A stretch of DNA of 64,000 bases from CAVQJU01 sp963729215 (lineage in GTDB: Bacteria; Acidobacteriota; Vicinamibacteria; Vicinamibacterales; CAVVIG01): the NCBI GenBank assembly GCA_963729215.1, contig CAVSND010000009.1:429363-493362 (forward strand). The letters run 5' to 3'. The position numbers were made by a program, and so were the translations under genes. Positions 36,187-44,440 of this stretch are shown one piece after another (positions within the stretch are counted from its first letter, which is position 1; every line of letters starts with the position of its first letter). The notes below the pieces were generated by a model that saw only the letters and a list, made by a program, of their open reading frames with translations, searched no databases and was not told the DNA's origin.

Positions 36187-37557
36187 ATGGGCGTTGACGT
36201 CATCGTCGTCGGCGGAGGGATCGCGGGGCTCAGCGCGGCCTACGAACTCCAGGCACGCGGCCTGTCGTTCGTGCTGCTCGAGCGCACGGCCAGGCCTGGT
36301 GGCGTGATCGTGAGCGAAGAGGTGGACGGCTACACGATCGACGGCGGACCGGACTCCCTCCTCGTGCAGAAACCGGAGGCGATCGCGCTCTGCAGGGAGA
36401 TCGGCCTCGGCGATCGCCTCATCACAACCAAGCCGCCTCGCCTCGCGTTCATTCAGCGCGCCGGACGCCTTCATCCCCTGCCGGCCCATTCGGTCCTTGG
36501 CATTCCCACGCGATTCGGCCCGTTTGTCAGGACGGAACTGTTCACGTGGGCCGGGAAACTGCGTATGGCGTCCGAATTGTTCGTGCCGGCGAGACGCGAC
36601 GGCGCCGACGAATCGATTGGCTCCTTCATGCGCCGGCGGTTTGGCGAGGAGGCGACGACATACCTCGCCGAGCCGCTGCTGGCTGGCATTCACGCTGGAG
36701 ACGTCGATCGACTCTCAATCAAGGCGCTGTTTCCGCGGTTGGTTGAGACCGAGCGCACGCAGGGCAGCCTGATCGCCGCCTTCAGCCGGGCCGCGCCATC
36801 GCCGGCAGCCGCGGACGGCGCGTTCCGCTCGCTTCCAGGCGGCCTGAGCGAAATGGTCCGCACGCTCGCCGCCCGCCTGCCGCCCGACGCCCTGCGATTC
36901 AGCACGCCGGCCCGGCGCGTCCTCGTGGCGCCGGCGCGGGTCGAAACCGCGGCCGGCGAATCCCTGGCCGCGCGCGCGGTGATCATCACGGCGCCGGCAT
37001 ATGTCGCCGCTGACCTTCTGCGCGATCAGGACGGTGACATCGCGCGGATGTGTCAGGATGTCCGCTATGCGTCCACGGCGACGATCGCCCTGGCCTTTCC
37101 GCGTTCCGCGGTGAAACACCCGCTGAACGGATCGGGATTCGTCGTGCCACGTACCGAACGGACGGGGATTCTGGCGGCGTCGTGGCTGTCGTCCAAGTGG
37201 CCGCACAGGGCGCCCGACGATCGCGTGCTGATGCGCGCGTTTTTCGGCGGCGCCCGCGACGAACATGCGCTCGACCAGTCGGACACGCAGCTCGAAGACG
37301 TCGCCTTGTCGGCGCTGCGTCCGCTGCTCGGCATCAGCGGCGACCCGCTCCTGTCGCGTGTCTACCGCTTCGATCGGGCAAGCCCGCAGCACGAGGTCGG
37401 CCACCTCGCCCGCATCGAGGCGCTCGACCGGCGTCTCGCGGAGACGCCGGGGCTCTTCATGACGGGCAGCGGGCTGCGCGGCGTTGGTATTCCTGATTGC
37501 GTGGCCGACGCGAGGGCGACGGCGAAAAAAGCATGCGAATGGCTGCAGCAAAACTAG
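36187..37557 (+). CDS. hemY: Protoporphyrinogen/coproporphyrinogen oxidase, FAD type
   Basis: 456 residues from the ATG at 36187. The FAD-binding Rossmann motif IVVGGGIAGLSAAYELQARG is at the start, followed by a second flavin contact (RPGGVIVSEEVDGYTIDGGP) and the substrate-domain stretch AEPLLAGIHAGDVDRLSIKA. The end has GLFMTGSGLRGVGIPDCVAD. It removes six electrons from a porphyrinogen to give the porphyrin needed by ferrochelatase. The next gene starts within its last 25 bases. Confidence 0.93.
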   Translation: MGVDVIVVGGGIAGLSAAYELQARGLSFVLLERTARPGGVIVSEEVDGYTIDGGPDSLLVQKPEAIALCREIGLGDRLITTKPPRLAFIQRAGRLHPLPAHSVLGIPTRFGPFVRTELFTWAGKLRMASELFVPARRDGADESIGSFMRRRFGEEATTYLAEPLLAGIHAGDVDRLSIKALFPRLVETERTQGSLIAAFSRAAPSPAAADGAFRSLPGGLSEMVRTLAARLPPDALRFSTPARRVLVAPARVETAAGESLAARAVIITAPAYVAADLLRDQDGDIARMCQDVRYASTATIALAFPRSAVKHPLNGSGFVVPRTERTGILAASWLSSKWPHRAPDDRVLMRAFFGGARDEHALDQSDTQLEDVALSALRPLLGISGDPLLSRVYRFDRASPQHEVGHLARIEALDRRLAETPGLFMTGSGLRGVGIPDCVADARATAKKACEWLQQN

Positions 37558-38195
37558 CGGCGGGAATTGCGATCGTTGTGGCGCTGACCGCCGGCGCCAT
37601 CGTCCCCGGGGCTGCGCAACCACGGCCCGCGGCGTCGTCAGTGCCGTCCGAGGTCATGCGGCTCCTCGACTCGATCAAGGCCGCGGACTCGGGCCAGCTC
37701 AGCATCTCGGAGGAAGACGGCCGCTTCCTGCGCGTCCTCGCGGCGACCGCCAACGCGAAACACGCGCTCGAAATCGGCGGCGCACACGGCTATAGCGCGA
37801 TCTGGATTGGCCTCGCCCTCCGCGAGACCGGTGGCCGCCTGACGACAATAGAGTTCGACGCCGGGCGCGCCGCAACGGCCGCGGCGAATATCAAGCGCGC
37901 GGGACTGGCGGACATCGTCACCGTCGTGCCCGGCGACGCGTTCAAGGAAATACCGAAGCTTCCGGGAACGTTCGACTTCGTCTTCCTCGACGCCTGGAAA
38001 CCCGACTATCAGCGTTTCTTCGAGCTCGTGTTCCCGCGGCTGGCCGCGCGCGGCCTCTTCCTCGCCCACAATGTCGTCAACAAGCAGGGCGAGATGCGCG
38101 ATTTCCTGCAGACGATCGAGCACCACCCGTCGCTCGCGACATCGATCGTGCGCCCGGGCAGCGAGGGGATGTCGGTCTCCGTCAGACTGCGATGA
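37533..38195 (+). CDS. Secreted O-methyltransferase-like protein (class I)
   Basis: 220 residues from the ATG at 37533, overlapping the end of hemY by 25 bases. A signal-like helix (MAAAKLAAGIAIVVALTAGA) precedes the catalytic domain. Motif I is ALEIGGAHGYSAIWIGLALR. LTTIEFDAGRAATAAANIKR binds the SAM ribose, and FDFVFLDAWKPDYQRFFELV follows. The family is that of catechol or caffeoyl-CoA O-methyltransferases. An export signal on a SAM enzyme is unusual, since SAM is cytoplasmic, but it recurs in related bacteria. The substrate is unknown. The arginase start overlaps the end by four bases. Confidence 0.8.
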   Translation: MRMAAAKLAAGIAIVVALTAGAIVPGAAQPRPAASSVPSEVMRLLDSIKAADSGQLSISEEDGRFLRVLAATANAKHALEIGGAHGYSAIWIGLALRETGGRLTTIEFDAGRAATAAANIKRAGLADIVTVVPGDAFKEIPKLPGTFDFVFLDAWKPDYQRFFELVFPRLAARGLFLAHNVVNKQGEMRDFLQTIEHHPSLATSIVRPGSEGMSVSVRLR

Positions 38196-39100
38196 AACCG
38201 ATCCACATCATCGGCGTGCCGCTCGACCTCGGCGGAAACAGGCGCGGTGTGGACATGGGCCCTTCGGCGCTCCGGATTGCCGGCCTCGGCGAACGCCTCA
38301 GCCGCCTCGGCTTCCCCGTTCTGGACAAGGGCGACCTCCCTGCCCCGATCCCGGAAACGCGGGAGCGTTCGGACGAGCGGAAGAAATTCATCGGCGACAT
38401 CGCGCACGTGTGCGAATTGCTCTACGAAAGCTCGCTCGCCTCGCTCACAGCCGGCGCCATGCCGATTGTGCTGGGCGGCGACCATAGCCTGGCGGCAGGG
38501 TCGGTCGGCGCATCCACCGCGTGGGCCATGGCCACGAAGGAGTTGCCGATCGGGCTTCTCTGGATCGATGCGCACGGCGACATGAACACGCCGGCGACCT
38601 CCCTGAGCGGAAACGTCCACGGCATGCCGCTCGCGGCGCTGCTCGGCCCCGAGCCAGCCGAGCTCGCGCGAATCGGCGCGTCGCAAAAGCTGCAACCGGC
38701 GCAGACCGTCCTCATCGGCATCAGGAACCTCGACGAACGCGAGAAAGTGGCCGTTCGCGATTCACGCGTCCACGTGTTCACGATGAAGGACATCGATCGC
38801 CAGGGCATCGCGTCGGTGGTCGAACAGGCGGTCAGCCTGGCGGGACAAGGCGCAGCGGGCATTCATGTCTCGTTCGACATGGATGTCTGCGATCCGGACA
38901 TCGCGCCCGGCGTGGGCACGCCCATCAAGGGTGGCCTCGACTATCGCGAGGCGCACATGCTGATGGAAATCATCGCGGACTCCGGCCTGCTGACGGCGCT
39001 CGATCTGGTCGAGATCAACCCGACGCTCGATGTCCGGAACATGACGGCACAACTCGGCGCGGAGCTCGCACTGTCGGCGCTCGGGAAAAAGATTCTCTGA
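38192..39100 (+). CDS. rocF: Arginase
   Basis: 302 residues. Opening PIHIIGVPLDLGGNRRGVDM, then the manganese-site motifs PIVLGGDHSLAAGSVG, LLWIDAHGDMNTPATSLSGN and VSFDMDVCDPDIAPGVGTP, which hold the histidine and aspartates of the binuclear centre. GNVHGMPLAALLG supports arginase over agmatinase. It hydrolyses arginine to ornithine and urea. It overlaps the methyltransferase gene by four bases, so it is probably part of the hem cluster's transcript, although the link in function is unclear. Confidence 0.92.
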   Translation: MKPIHIIGVPLDLGGNRRGVDMGPSALRIAGLGERLSRLGFPVLDKGDLPAPIPETRERSDERKKFIGDIAHVCELLYESSLASLTAGAMPIVLGGDHSLAAGSVGASTAWAMATKELPIGLLWIDAHGDMNTPATSLSGNVHGMPLAALLGPEPAELARIGASQKLQPAQTVLIGIRNLDEREKVAVRDSRVHVFTMKDIDRQGIASVVEQAVSLAGQGAAGIHVSFDMDVCDPDIAPGVGTPIKGGLDYREAHMLMEIIADSGLLTALDLVEINPTLDVRNMTAQLGAELALSALGKKIL

Positions 39101-39101
39101 C

Positions 39102-39162
39102 GAGGTTCGAGGGGTTCGAGAGGTTCGAGGGGTTCGAGAGGTTCGAGGGGTTCGAGAGGTTC
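39102..39162. repeat. Single-arm GAGGTTCGA/GGGGTTCGA array between convergent genes
   Basis: From 39102 seven alternating units of GAGGTTCGA and GGGGTTCGA run on the + strand to the stop of the facing regulator gene. There is no inverted arm. The unit matches the left arm of the hemE-hemH array. Confidence 0.88.
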
Positions 39163-39539
39163 AGTTCGCGGACTTGGATTCCGTGAGCATTTCCTCGAGC
39201 GTCTCGACGAGCAGCACGAGCGAGTACCGGCTTCTCGATCAGCCGGGTTCGCGGGCGCAGCCGCTCGAGCTCGGCGGACTCCGACGGCACCCCTGAAAAA
39301 ATGATGACGGGCACTTCGGCGGGTGTCGCCATGACCACGTCGCGGCCCGAGCCCTTTTTCAGGCGCAAATCCACGACGGCGGCGACCAGCTGATTCTTGC
39401 CGAGCGCTTCGAGACCTTCGTCCGACGTCTCCGCCGTGACGACGGCGAAGCCGTGCATCTCGAGAAACTTCACCAGCGGCCGTCGAACGGACAGATCGTC
39501 TTCGACGACGAGGACGAGGCGGGCGGTGTCCTTGCTCAT
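39161..39539 (-). CDS. Single-domain response regulator, one frame shift near the C-terminus
   Basis: About 126 residues. It has VLVVEDDLSVRRPLVKFLEM, phosphoacceptor aspartate in AAVVDLRLKKGSGRDV, VPVIIFSGVPSESAE and the lysine in RLIEKP. The extra G at about 39228 sends the frame into the repeat array; without it the chain continues YSLVLLVETLEEMLTESKSA and stops at 39161. It is another receiver without an output domain. The paralog beside hemE has a similar length, but the two differ in sequence. Confidence 0.85.
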
Positions 39540-39618
39540 GGGCGAAGAAGCAGTATACCGCCAACGGACACGAGCAGGCGTGGACTGTGTGGTATCGTCA
39601 GGAGATTTCCCACCAGCA

Positions 39619-39693
39619 GGGCCCCTAGCTCAGTGGTAGAGCACGTGACTTTTAATCACGGTGTCCCGGGTTCGATCCCCGGGGGGCCCACCA
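39619..39693 (+). tRNA. tRNA-Lys (UUU)
   Basis: The acceptor stem GGGCCCC pairs with GGGGCCC. The D arm is CTAGCTCAGTGGTAGAGCA, the anticodon loop is ACTTTTAATC (anticodon TTT) and the T arm is CCGGG-TTCGATC-CCCGG. A discriminator A and an encoded CCA follow. Its wobble uridine is a substrate for the MnmA encoded at 21.4 kb. Confidence 0.97.
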
Positions 39694-39788
39694 TTGCGCA
39701 TGCCTTCACGGGCGCTGTCTTCACGGCGCGACGTCTTTCACGGCACTGCGTGATCGTGCGTGCGTGATCGTCGAAGATGACGATCCGG

Positions 39789-39926
39789 CTATTCAGGTGA
39801 AACTGAAGTCTTGCCGCAGTCGTCGCACCGCAGATACAGGACGGGAAGCGCTTCGGACCGGCCGATGATTCTTGCGCTCGGCACCCCGCAACGCGGACAA
39901 ATGATTCCAGCTGGACGTTTGGCCAT
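39789..39926 (-). CDS. 45-residue zinc-ribbon protein
   Basis: Translation on the - strand from the ATG at 39926 gives MAKRPAGIICPRCGVPSARI, then RSEALPVLYLRCDDCGKTSV, ending SPE. Two CxxC knuckles 22 residues apart (CPRC and CDDC) are the whole zinc ribbon. GGGGAGGG lies seven bases upstream of the ATG, a strong ribosome-binding site. It is too short for normal gene finders. The family is unknown. Its position, alone between a tRNA-Lys and the DUF1501 gene, gives no clear partner. Confidence 0.8.
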   Translation of the reverse strand: MAKRPAGIICPRCGVPSARIIGRSEALPVLYLRCDDCGKTSVSPE

Positions 39927-39983
39927 GCACCCTCCCCTATTAGTCTTGTATACGCTTTGGACGCGGCGGGCGTTTAGGGGGAT

Positions 39984-41243
39984 TCACACAAAATCGAGTC
40001 CGGGCTTCCGGAAGTTGCCTCCCAGAATCCCGACCGAGTCCCCACCTAACCAATTATCGATGACTTTGGCGTAAACCGACCGGAAATCTGTCTCGAAATG
40101 GATGTCGCCGCCTGCATTTTCGAGGGTGGGGTTCGCGGGGTCGGGGTTGAGCGACGCAGCTGTGCCGTAGAGGCCGCCTCGGACGAGGCCGCCCATGGCC
40201 AGCATGGGGCTCGCGGCGCCGTGATCGGTGCCCCGGCTGCCGTTTTCCGTAATCCGGCGCCCGAACTCGGAGAACGACAGGACGAGGGTGTCGCCGAGCA
40301 GGCCGGCGTTCTTGAGATCGTCGAAAAACGCCTTCAGGCCGGTGTCGAGGGTCGTCATCAGCCTCACATACGCCCCGTTGTCGCTCAGGGTGTCCTGGGA
40401 GGCGTGCGTGTCGAATCCGCCCGTTTGCACGAAAAACACGCGGGTACCGATGCCCTTGACCATCGCCCCGGCGACGGCCTGCAGGGCCTGGCCAAAGCCG
40501 TTGTTGGGGTATGCCACGGTCGGTCTGTACTGGGCGACCGTCGACACGCGCTGCAAGGTGGCCATGGCCGCCTGCACGCTCGAACTCACGAAGCTGACGT
40601 GCGGTTGATCGACCGGCATGTGCGAGGCGATGTTCGCCGCGGCGGCGCGCTCGAGCGCCGCTTCGTTGCCCGTATTGGGACTGTTGAACAGGTATCCCGT
40701 CACGCTCGGTACCGACGCCACCGCGACGCCCGACGCCTGGAGCGAATGCGGGGTGTCTGCGGTCGTCGTCCAGGCGTCCAGCGGATCGAGCGGCTTGAGC
40801 GTGCTGAGGTACCGGCCAAGCCAGCCGGAACCCTGAGTGTTTGGAGGCTCGCCCGTGGACCAGATGTCGGTGCCTGAAAAATGCGAGCGGCTCGAGTTCT
40901 GATAGCCCGCGCGCTGAATCAGCGCAAGGCGGCCCTGGTTGAAGATTTCCCGCATTCCGGTGAGCTTCGGATGAAGACCCAGCGCCTTGCCGCTGGTGTC
41001 GCTGCCAATCTGCAGGACGGCGCCGGGGGGAATCGCCAGCGTTGGACGACGGCTGTAATAGAAAGGGTCTGTGTAGGGCACCAGGAGACTCAGGCCGTCG
41101 TTGCCCCCTGACAGGTTCAACACCACGAGATTGCGGCTTCTCGCACCTTGCGCCCGCGCGAGATCCGTGAGGAAGGCGGGCGCGGCGAAGCTAACCGTGA
41201 ACGCCGCGATCCCGCCTTTGAAGAATTCGCGCCTGGTGATCAT
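39984..41243 (-). CDS. DUF1501 protein, Tat-type exported
   Basis: 419 residues, starting MITRREFFKGGIAAFTVSFA with a twin-arginine signal. The frame is open far upstream, but this ATG overlaps the stop of the preceding gene by four bases and carries the signal. The core is NLVVLNLSGGNDGLSLLVPY, then FFVQTGGFDTHASQDTLSDN, LSFSEFGRRITENGSRGTDH and the closing DNWLGGDSVGILGGNFRK. DUF1501 proteins belong to the alkaline phosphatase/sulfatase-like fold and pair with DUF1800, as here. Function is unknown; both are common in polymer-using bacteria. Confidence 0.92.
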   Translation of the reverse strand: MITRREFFKGGIAAFTVSFAAPAFLTDLARAQGARSRNLVVLNLSGGNDGLSLLVPYTDPFYYSRRPTLAIPPGAVLQIGSDTSGKALGLHPKLTGMREIFNQGRLALIQRAGYQNSSRSHFSGTDIWSTGEPPNTQGSGWLGRYLSTLKPLDPLDAWTTTADTPHSLQASGVAVASVPSVTGYLFNSPNTGNEAALERAAAANIASHMPVDQPHVSFVSSSVQAAMATLQRVSTVAQYRPTVAYPNNGFGQALQAVAGAMVKGIGTRVFFVQTGGFDTHASQDTLSDNGAYVRLMTTLDTGLKAFFDDLKNAGLLGDTLVLSFSEFGRRITENGSRGTDHGAASPMLAMGGLVRGGLYGTAASLNPDPANPTLENAGGDIHFETDFRSVYAKVIDNWLGGDSVGILGGNFRKPGLDFV

Positions 41244-42685
41244 AGGAACTGGTACTCCGCCGATCCGAGGATCAGATGTGCCAGGCCCGACGACTTCGCC
41301 TGGAGTTGGGCGGCCGATCCTGTCCAGGTGGCCGCGCCGCTGGCATAGGCGAGCAGGTCGTTGTAGACCTCGCCCCTGACATCCGATGTCGTCAGGCGCG
41401 ACAGCATGTAGTTCACAAGGGCCGAAGGGCTCTCCTTCGACCCGGCTGCGGCGGTTGCGAGACGGAACTTCTGGTTCGCGGCGAGCGCCGAGGCGAAGTT
41501 CATACGCGTGAGCATGGCGCCGGTCGAAAACCATGATTCGCCGAGCGCCCAGCCGGCGACGTCGGGCGGCTCGAAGAGTTGCTGCCCCATGCTGACAAGC
41601 GGCGACAGCGTGTTGCCGAGCGAAAAACCCGTCCACCCGGTTTCCTTCAGCGATCGGATGACGAACTCCGCGGGCCACGAGTAGCGCGTGAAGTACGTGG
41701 ATGGCGCCTGGAACTCCGCGCTGCCCAGCAGATACTCGATGACGGGGCGCATGCGCGTGCCGTTCTGCAGGTACACCGAGGCGAGCCGGCCGATGAAATT
41801 CGGCAGCGGCGTGGCTGTCTCGCTGATGAAGAACGCGTAGAGCTTGGTCGCAATGCGCTGCGCAGTTTCCGGGTGCGTCGCCAGCGCCGCGATGAGATCG
41901 AGGCCGTCCTGCATGCCGGACGATGCCGATCGCGCGGGAATGGTGCGGCCGCCGTCGGGGTATACCGGGAAACTGAACGTCTTCGCGTTCGTCTCGTGCG
42001 CGTTCGCGTTGTAGACGAACTTGAACGCGCCGGTGGTCGTACGCAGGTCGGCCAGGAGATTCCACCCCGTAAAGACGCGCGCGGCCGCGTACACGTCGTC
42101 TTCGGTGTAGAAGCCCACGCCGCGCGTGAACAGCTCCATCAGCTCGCGGCCGAAATTCTCCTGAGGTTTCGCTTTCGTGTTGGTGTTGCCATCGAGCCAG
42201 ACGAGCATCGCCGGGTCCTGCGCGACGGCCACGAGGAGATCCGAAACCGCGCCGAGCGCATTCTCGCGGAACAGTTCGATCTGGCCCTGCTGCCCTGCCG
42301 GATCTTCCGATGGCTTCGCGGCCATGACGCGCGCCGCATTGGGCGCCTGCAGCGCGCCGGCGAGCTTCGTGTAGCCCGTCGCAAAGTAGTTGTGCCAGAA
42401 GAGCGTCATCTTCTCCTGGAGCGGACGGGCGGAATGCAGCATGCGGAAGAGCCACCGCTGACGGGCATCGTTGATAACCGTGTTCGGCGAAAACGGCCCG
42501 TTCGACGTCGTCCCGACATACCCCGGCTGCCCGATCTTCCCGTCCACATCGTCCGGAATCGACTCGTAATTGACGAGACGGGCGACCGCGGACCCGTAGG
42601 ACAGGTCGCCAAAAACGGCCAGGTCGTCCGCGCTGGCGCCAAAACCGGCGCGCCTCAACAGATGCTGGATACGTGAGTCTGCCAT
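41240..42685 (-). CDS. DUF1800 protein
   Basis: 481 residues. Opening IQHLLRRAGFGASADDLAVF, then RPLQEKMTLFWHNYFATGYT, NFGRELMELFTRGVGFYTED and RVFTGWNLLADL. These are the usual DUF1800 blocks. There is no clear signal peptide at this start. The gene is almost always linked to a DUF1501 gene and is read first in the pair, as here. The array of GGCTCGT units lies directly upstream of the start. Function is unknown. Confidence 0.92.
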   Translation of the reverse strand: MADSRIQHLLRRAGFGASADDLAVFGDLSYGSAVARLVNYESIPDDVDGKIGQPGYVGTTSNGPFSPNTVINDARQRWLFRMLHSARPLQEKMTLFWHNYFATGYTKLAGALQAPNAARVMAAKPSEDPAGQQGQIELFRENALGAVSDLLVAVAQDPAMLVWLDGNTNTKAKPQENFGRELMELFTRGVGFYTEDDVYAAARVFTGWNLLADLRTTTGAFKFVYNANAHETNAKTFSFPVYPDGGRTIPARSASSGMQDGLDLIAALATHPETAQRIATKLYAFFISETATPLPNFIGRLASVYLQNGTRMRPVIEYLLGSAEFQAPSTYFTRYSWPAEFVIRSLKETGWTGFSLGNTLSPLVSMGQQLFEPPDVAGWALGESWFSTGAMLTRMNFASALAANQKFRLATAAAGSKESPSALVNYMLSRLTTSDVRGEVYNDLLAYASGAATWTGSAAQLQAKSSGLAHLILGSAEYQFL

Positions 42686-42692
42686 GGTGTTT

Positions 42693-42765
42693 CAGTCTCG
42701 GGGCTCGTGGCTCGTGGCTCGTGGCTCGTGGCTCGTGGCTCGTGGCTCGTGGCTCGTGGCTCGGG
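42693..42765. repeat. Single-arm GGCTCGT array in a divergent gap
   Basis: About nine near-perfect tandem copies of the 7-mer GGCTCGT run from 42700 to 42763. It is the most regular array here. It lies 8 bases upstream of the DUF1800 start and about 140 bases upstream of the divergent membrane protein gene. There is no inverted arm. Confidence 0.9.
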
Positions 42766-42905
42766 ACCTTACTGTTGCATTTCTTAGACCGCCCGGCCGG
42801 CCGCCTGTTACATTCCGGGCACGTTTAGCTACCGGCGCCAGATCACCCACCACAAGCTCACCAATTCACCCCATCCTTGAACGCCCCCGTGATAACGTTT
42901 TTCGC

Positions 42906-43364
42906 ATGTACACGGCAGTTCTCATCCTGCATTCCTGGCTTCGGTGGATTGCGCTCATTGCGGGCGTTGGCGCAACGGTAATGGCGGCGCGGGATACGGC
43001 CGGGCCGGGCGGCAGCGCTCGACTGGACCGCTGGGGCATGGTGCTGGTCACGGTGCTCGACCTGCAAATGTTGCTCGGTTTGTTACTCTATCTCGTCGTC
43101 AGTCCGAATATGGCGGAGATCCGCGCGAACTTCGGCGCGTCGATGAAGGATCCCGTCGCGCGGTTCTGGGCCGTCGAGCACATCACGATGATGATCGCGG
43201 CGGTGGTGCTGGTGCACGTCGGACGCGTGCTCGGGCGCAAGGCCGCGACTCCCGACTCAAAACGGATGAAACAATTCATCTGTTTCGGCATCGCGACGGC
43301 GCTGATGCTGTTGTCGATTCCGTGGCCCGGCCTGCGTGCCGGACGGCCGCTGTTCCGGTTCTGA
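42906..43364 (+). CDS. Small four-helix membrane protein
   Basis: 152 residues from the ATG at 42906. The frame is open upstream only through repeat sequence. Four hydrophobic helices are visible (residues about 3-25, 45-66, 92-110 and 125-142). The start MYTAVLILHSWLRWIALIAG has a conserved-looking histidine in the first helix, and further ones (VEHITMMIAAVVLVHVGRVL) in the third. Such histidines may bind haem, but that is inference. I do not know the family name. The DUF2007 gene follows 18 bases later. Confidence 0.75.
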   Translation: MYTAVLILHSWLRWIALIAGVGATVMAARDTAGPGGSARLDRWGMVLVTVLDLQMLLGLLLYLVVSPNMAEIRANFGASMKDPVARFWAVEHITMMIAAVVLVHVGRVLGRKAATPDSKRMKQFICFGIATALMLLSIPWPGLRAGRPLFRF

Positions 43365-43382
43365 TCACGAAGGGACCAACAC

Positions 43383-43607
43383 ATGAAAGCCACCGAGCTC
43401 GTCACCGTTTCGACGTTTCGTTCGATAGTGGACGCCGAGATCGCCAAAGGCGTTCTCGACGATGCGAAGATTGAGTCGATGATTCGATCCGACAACGCCG
43501 GCGGGATGTATCCGGCGATTGGCGGTGCTGAACTCGTCGTCCGGGCCGAGGATGTGGAGAAGGCCGACGAGGCGCTGCGAAGGGCGCAGCGGGGGCAGGC
43601 GTCATGA
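43383..43607 (+). CDS. DUF2007 family protein
   Basis: 74 residues: TELVTVSTFRSIVDAEIAKG, VLDDAKIESMIRSDNAGG, then VVRAEDVEKADEALRRAQRG. This is the small alpha/beta DUF2007 domain (sometimes named putative signal-transducing protein), related in fold to PII-like or ACT-like modules. The function is not known. The MerE-like gene overlaps its last four bases (ATGA), so the two are translated together. Confidence 0.85.
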   Translation: MKATELVTVSTFRSIVDAEIAKGVLDDAKIESMIRSDNAGGMYPAIGGAELVVRAEDVEKADEALRRAQRGQAS

Positions 43608-43906
43608 CGCCACGCGCGGCCTGCGCCTTGACGCCGGAGCAGGCCGATCGGCGAGGCCTCGCCTGGATCGTCGGCGCGTTCGTCCTGTGTCCCTGTCACC
43701 TGCCGCTGACGTTGTGGATCGTGGCCGCGCTGCTATCGGGGACGACCGTCGGCGCGCTGGTGCTTGGTCATCCCTATGTCGCCGGCGCCCTCCTCGGGGT
43801 CGCCTGGCTTGGCGGCACGCTGTACGGGTTCAACCTGATGCGCCGCGCGAGGCTCCAGGCGTACACGGAGCGGCCGTCGGGCGGATTCCTGAGCGATCGC
43901 CCGTAG
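43604..43906 (+). CDS. MerE-like small membrane protein
   Basis: 100 residues with two hydrophobic helices. The first contains LCPCHLPLTLWIVAALLSGT and the second VAGALLGVAWLGGTLYGFNL. A C-x-C-H motif in the first helix followed by a G-T-T-V/A-G turn is like MerE, a broad mercury/organomercury transporter. No merR, merA or merT is near, so the role here may be another soft metal or an unknown one. The gene overlaps that of the DUF2007 protein by four bases. Confidence 0.7.
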   Translation: MTPRAACALTPEQADRRGLAWIVGAFVLCPCHLPLTLWIVAALLSGTTVGALVLGHPYVAGALLGVAWLGGTLYGFNLMRRARLQAYTERPSGGFLSDRP

Positions 43907-43921
43907 CACGATGGTGCATCG

Positions 43922-43941
43922 CGTCCGGCTTTAGCCGGACG
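43922..43941. terminator. Perfect 8-bp palindromic hairpin before tRNA-Glu
   Basis: CGTCCGGC and GCCGGACG flank a TTTA loop, 16 bases after the MerE-like stop. It could end that transcript. A poly-T run does not follow. Confidence 0.55.
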
Positions 43942-43980
43942 TCGCGGTCGCGTGATAGGATCCGACGGATCTCCTCACAG

Positions 43981-44056
43981 GTCCCCATCGTCCAGAGGCC
44001 CAGGACGTGGCCCTTTCAAGGCCAAAACACGGGTTCGAATCCCGTTGGGGACGCCA
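43981..44056 (+). tRNA. tRNA-Glu (UUC)
   Basis: The acceptor stem GTCCCCA pairs with TGGGGAC. The anticodon stem-loop is TGGCC-CTTTCAA-GGCCA, giving anticodon TTC. The T arm is ACGGG-TTCGAAT-CCCGT. A G discriminator and encoded CCA close it. It marks the change from the array-bearing region to the accessory-looking region. No integrase or clear copy of its 3' end is seen in the window. Confidence 0.97.
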
Positions 44057-44231
44057 TTTGCTGAGAAATACCTAGCGAAATGGCGGCACCGAATCCCCTC
44101 GCCGCCAGGCCTCGCAGGGCCAACACACAATCACGCGCCCACAGAAAATCTGGCGAGCTTTCGCGGAGTCATGAAGACGACGCCAGCACTGTGGGCGTTT
44201 TTGTGGGCGCAGCTTCGTGTCAGTGCGGCCG

Positions 44232-44420
44232 TTAGCCGCGAACGCCGGCTTTGCGAAGAATCGTCATCATCGGACACCACTGCGTAAATGCCGATTGAAA
44301 CAGGTTCAGTCCCACAAACAGCGTGAACCACAGGAAGTTCGGGTTGACGTAGATCCCCAGCAAGACGCTCGCGGCCACGAAGCCGCCGGCAATCATCCGC
44401 AGCGAACGTTCAATAGTCAT
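44232..44420 (-). CDS. DUF2892 (YgaP-type) membrane protein
   Basis: 62 residues: MTIERSLRMIAGGFVAASVL, LGIYVNPNFLWFTLFVGLNL and FQSAFTQWCPMMTILRKAGV. This is a very typical DUF2892 two-helix protein with the conserved W-C-P-M-M near the end. In larger proteins the domain is fused to rhodanese. Its neighbours are stress and efflux genes. The universal stress protein gene lies upstream on the same strand. Confidence 0.92.
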   Translation of the reverse strand: MTIERSLRMIAGGFVAASVLLGIYVNPNFLWFTLFVGLNLFQSAFTQWCPMMTILRKAGVRG

Positions 44421-44440
44421 GATGATTCCTCATAGTGTGT

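Noticed and set aside
44057..44231. Integrase start next to tRNA-Glu
   Set aside because: Both strands were read for a recombinase N-terminus; nothing convincing was found in 175 bases.
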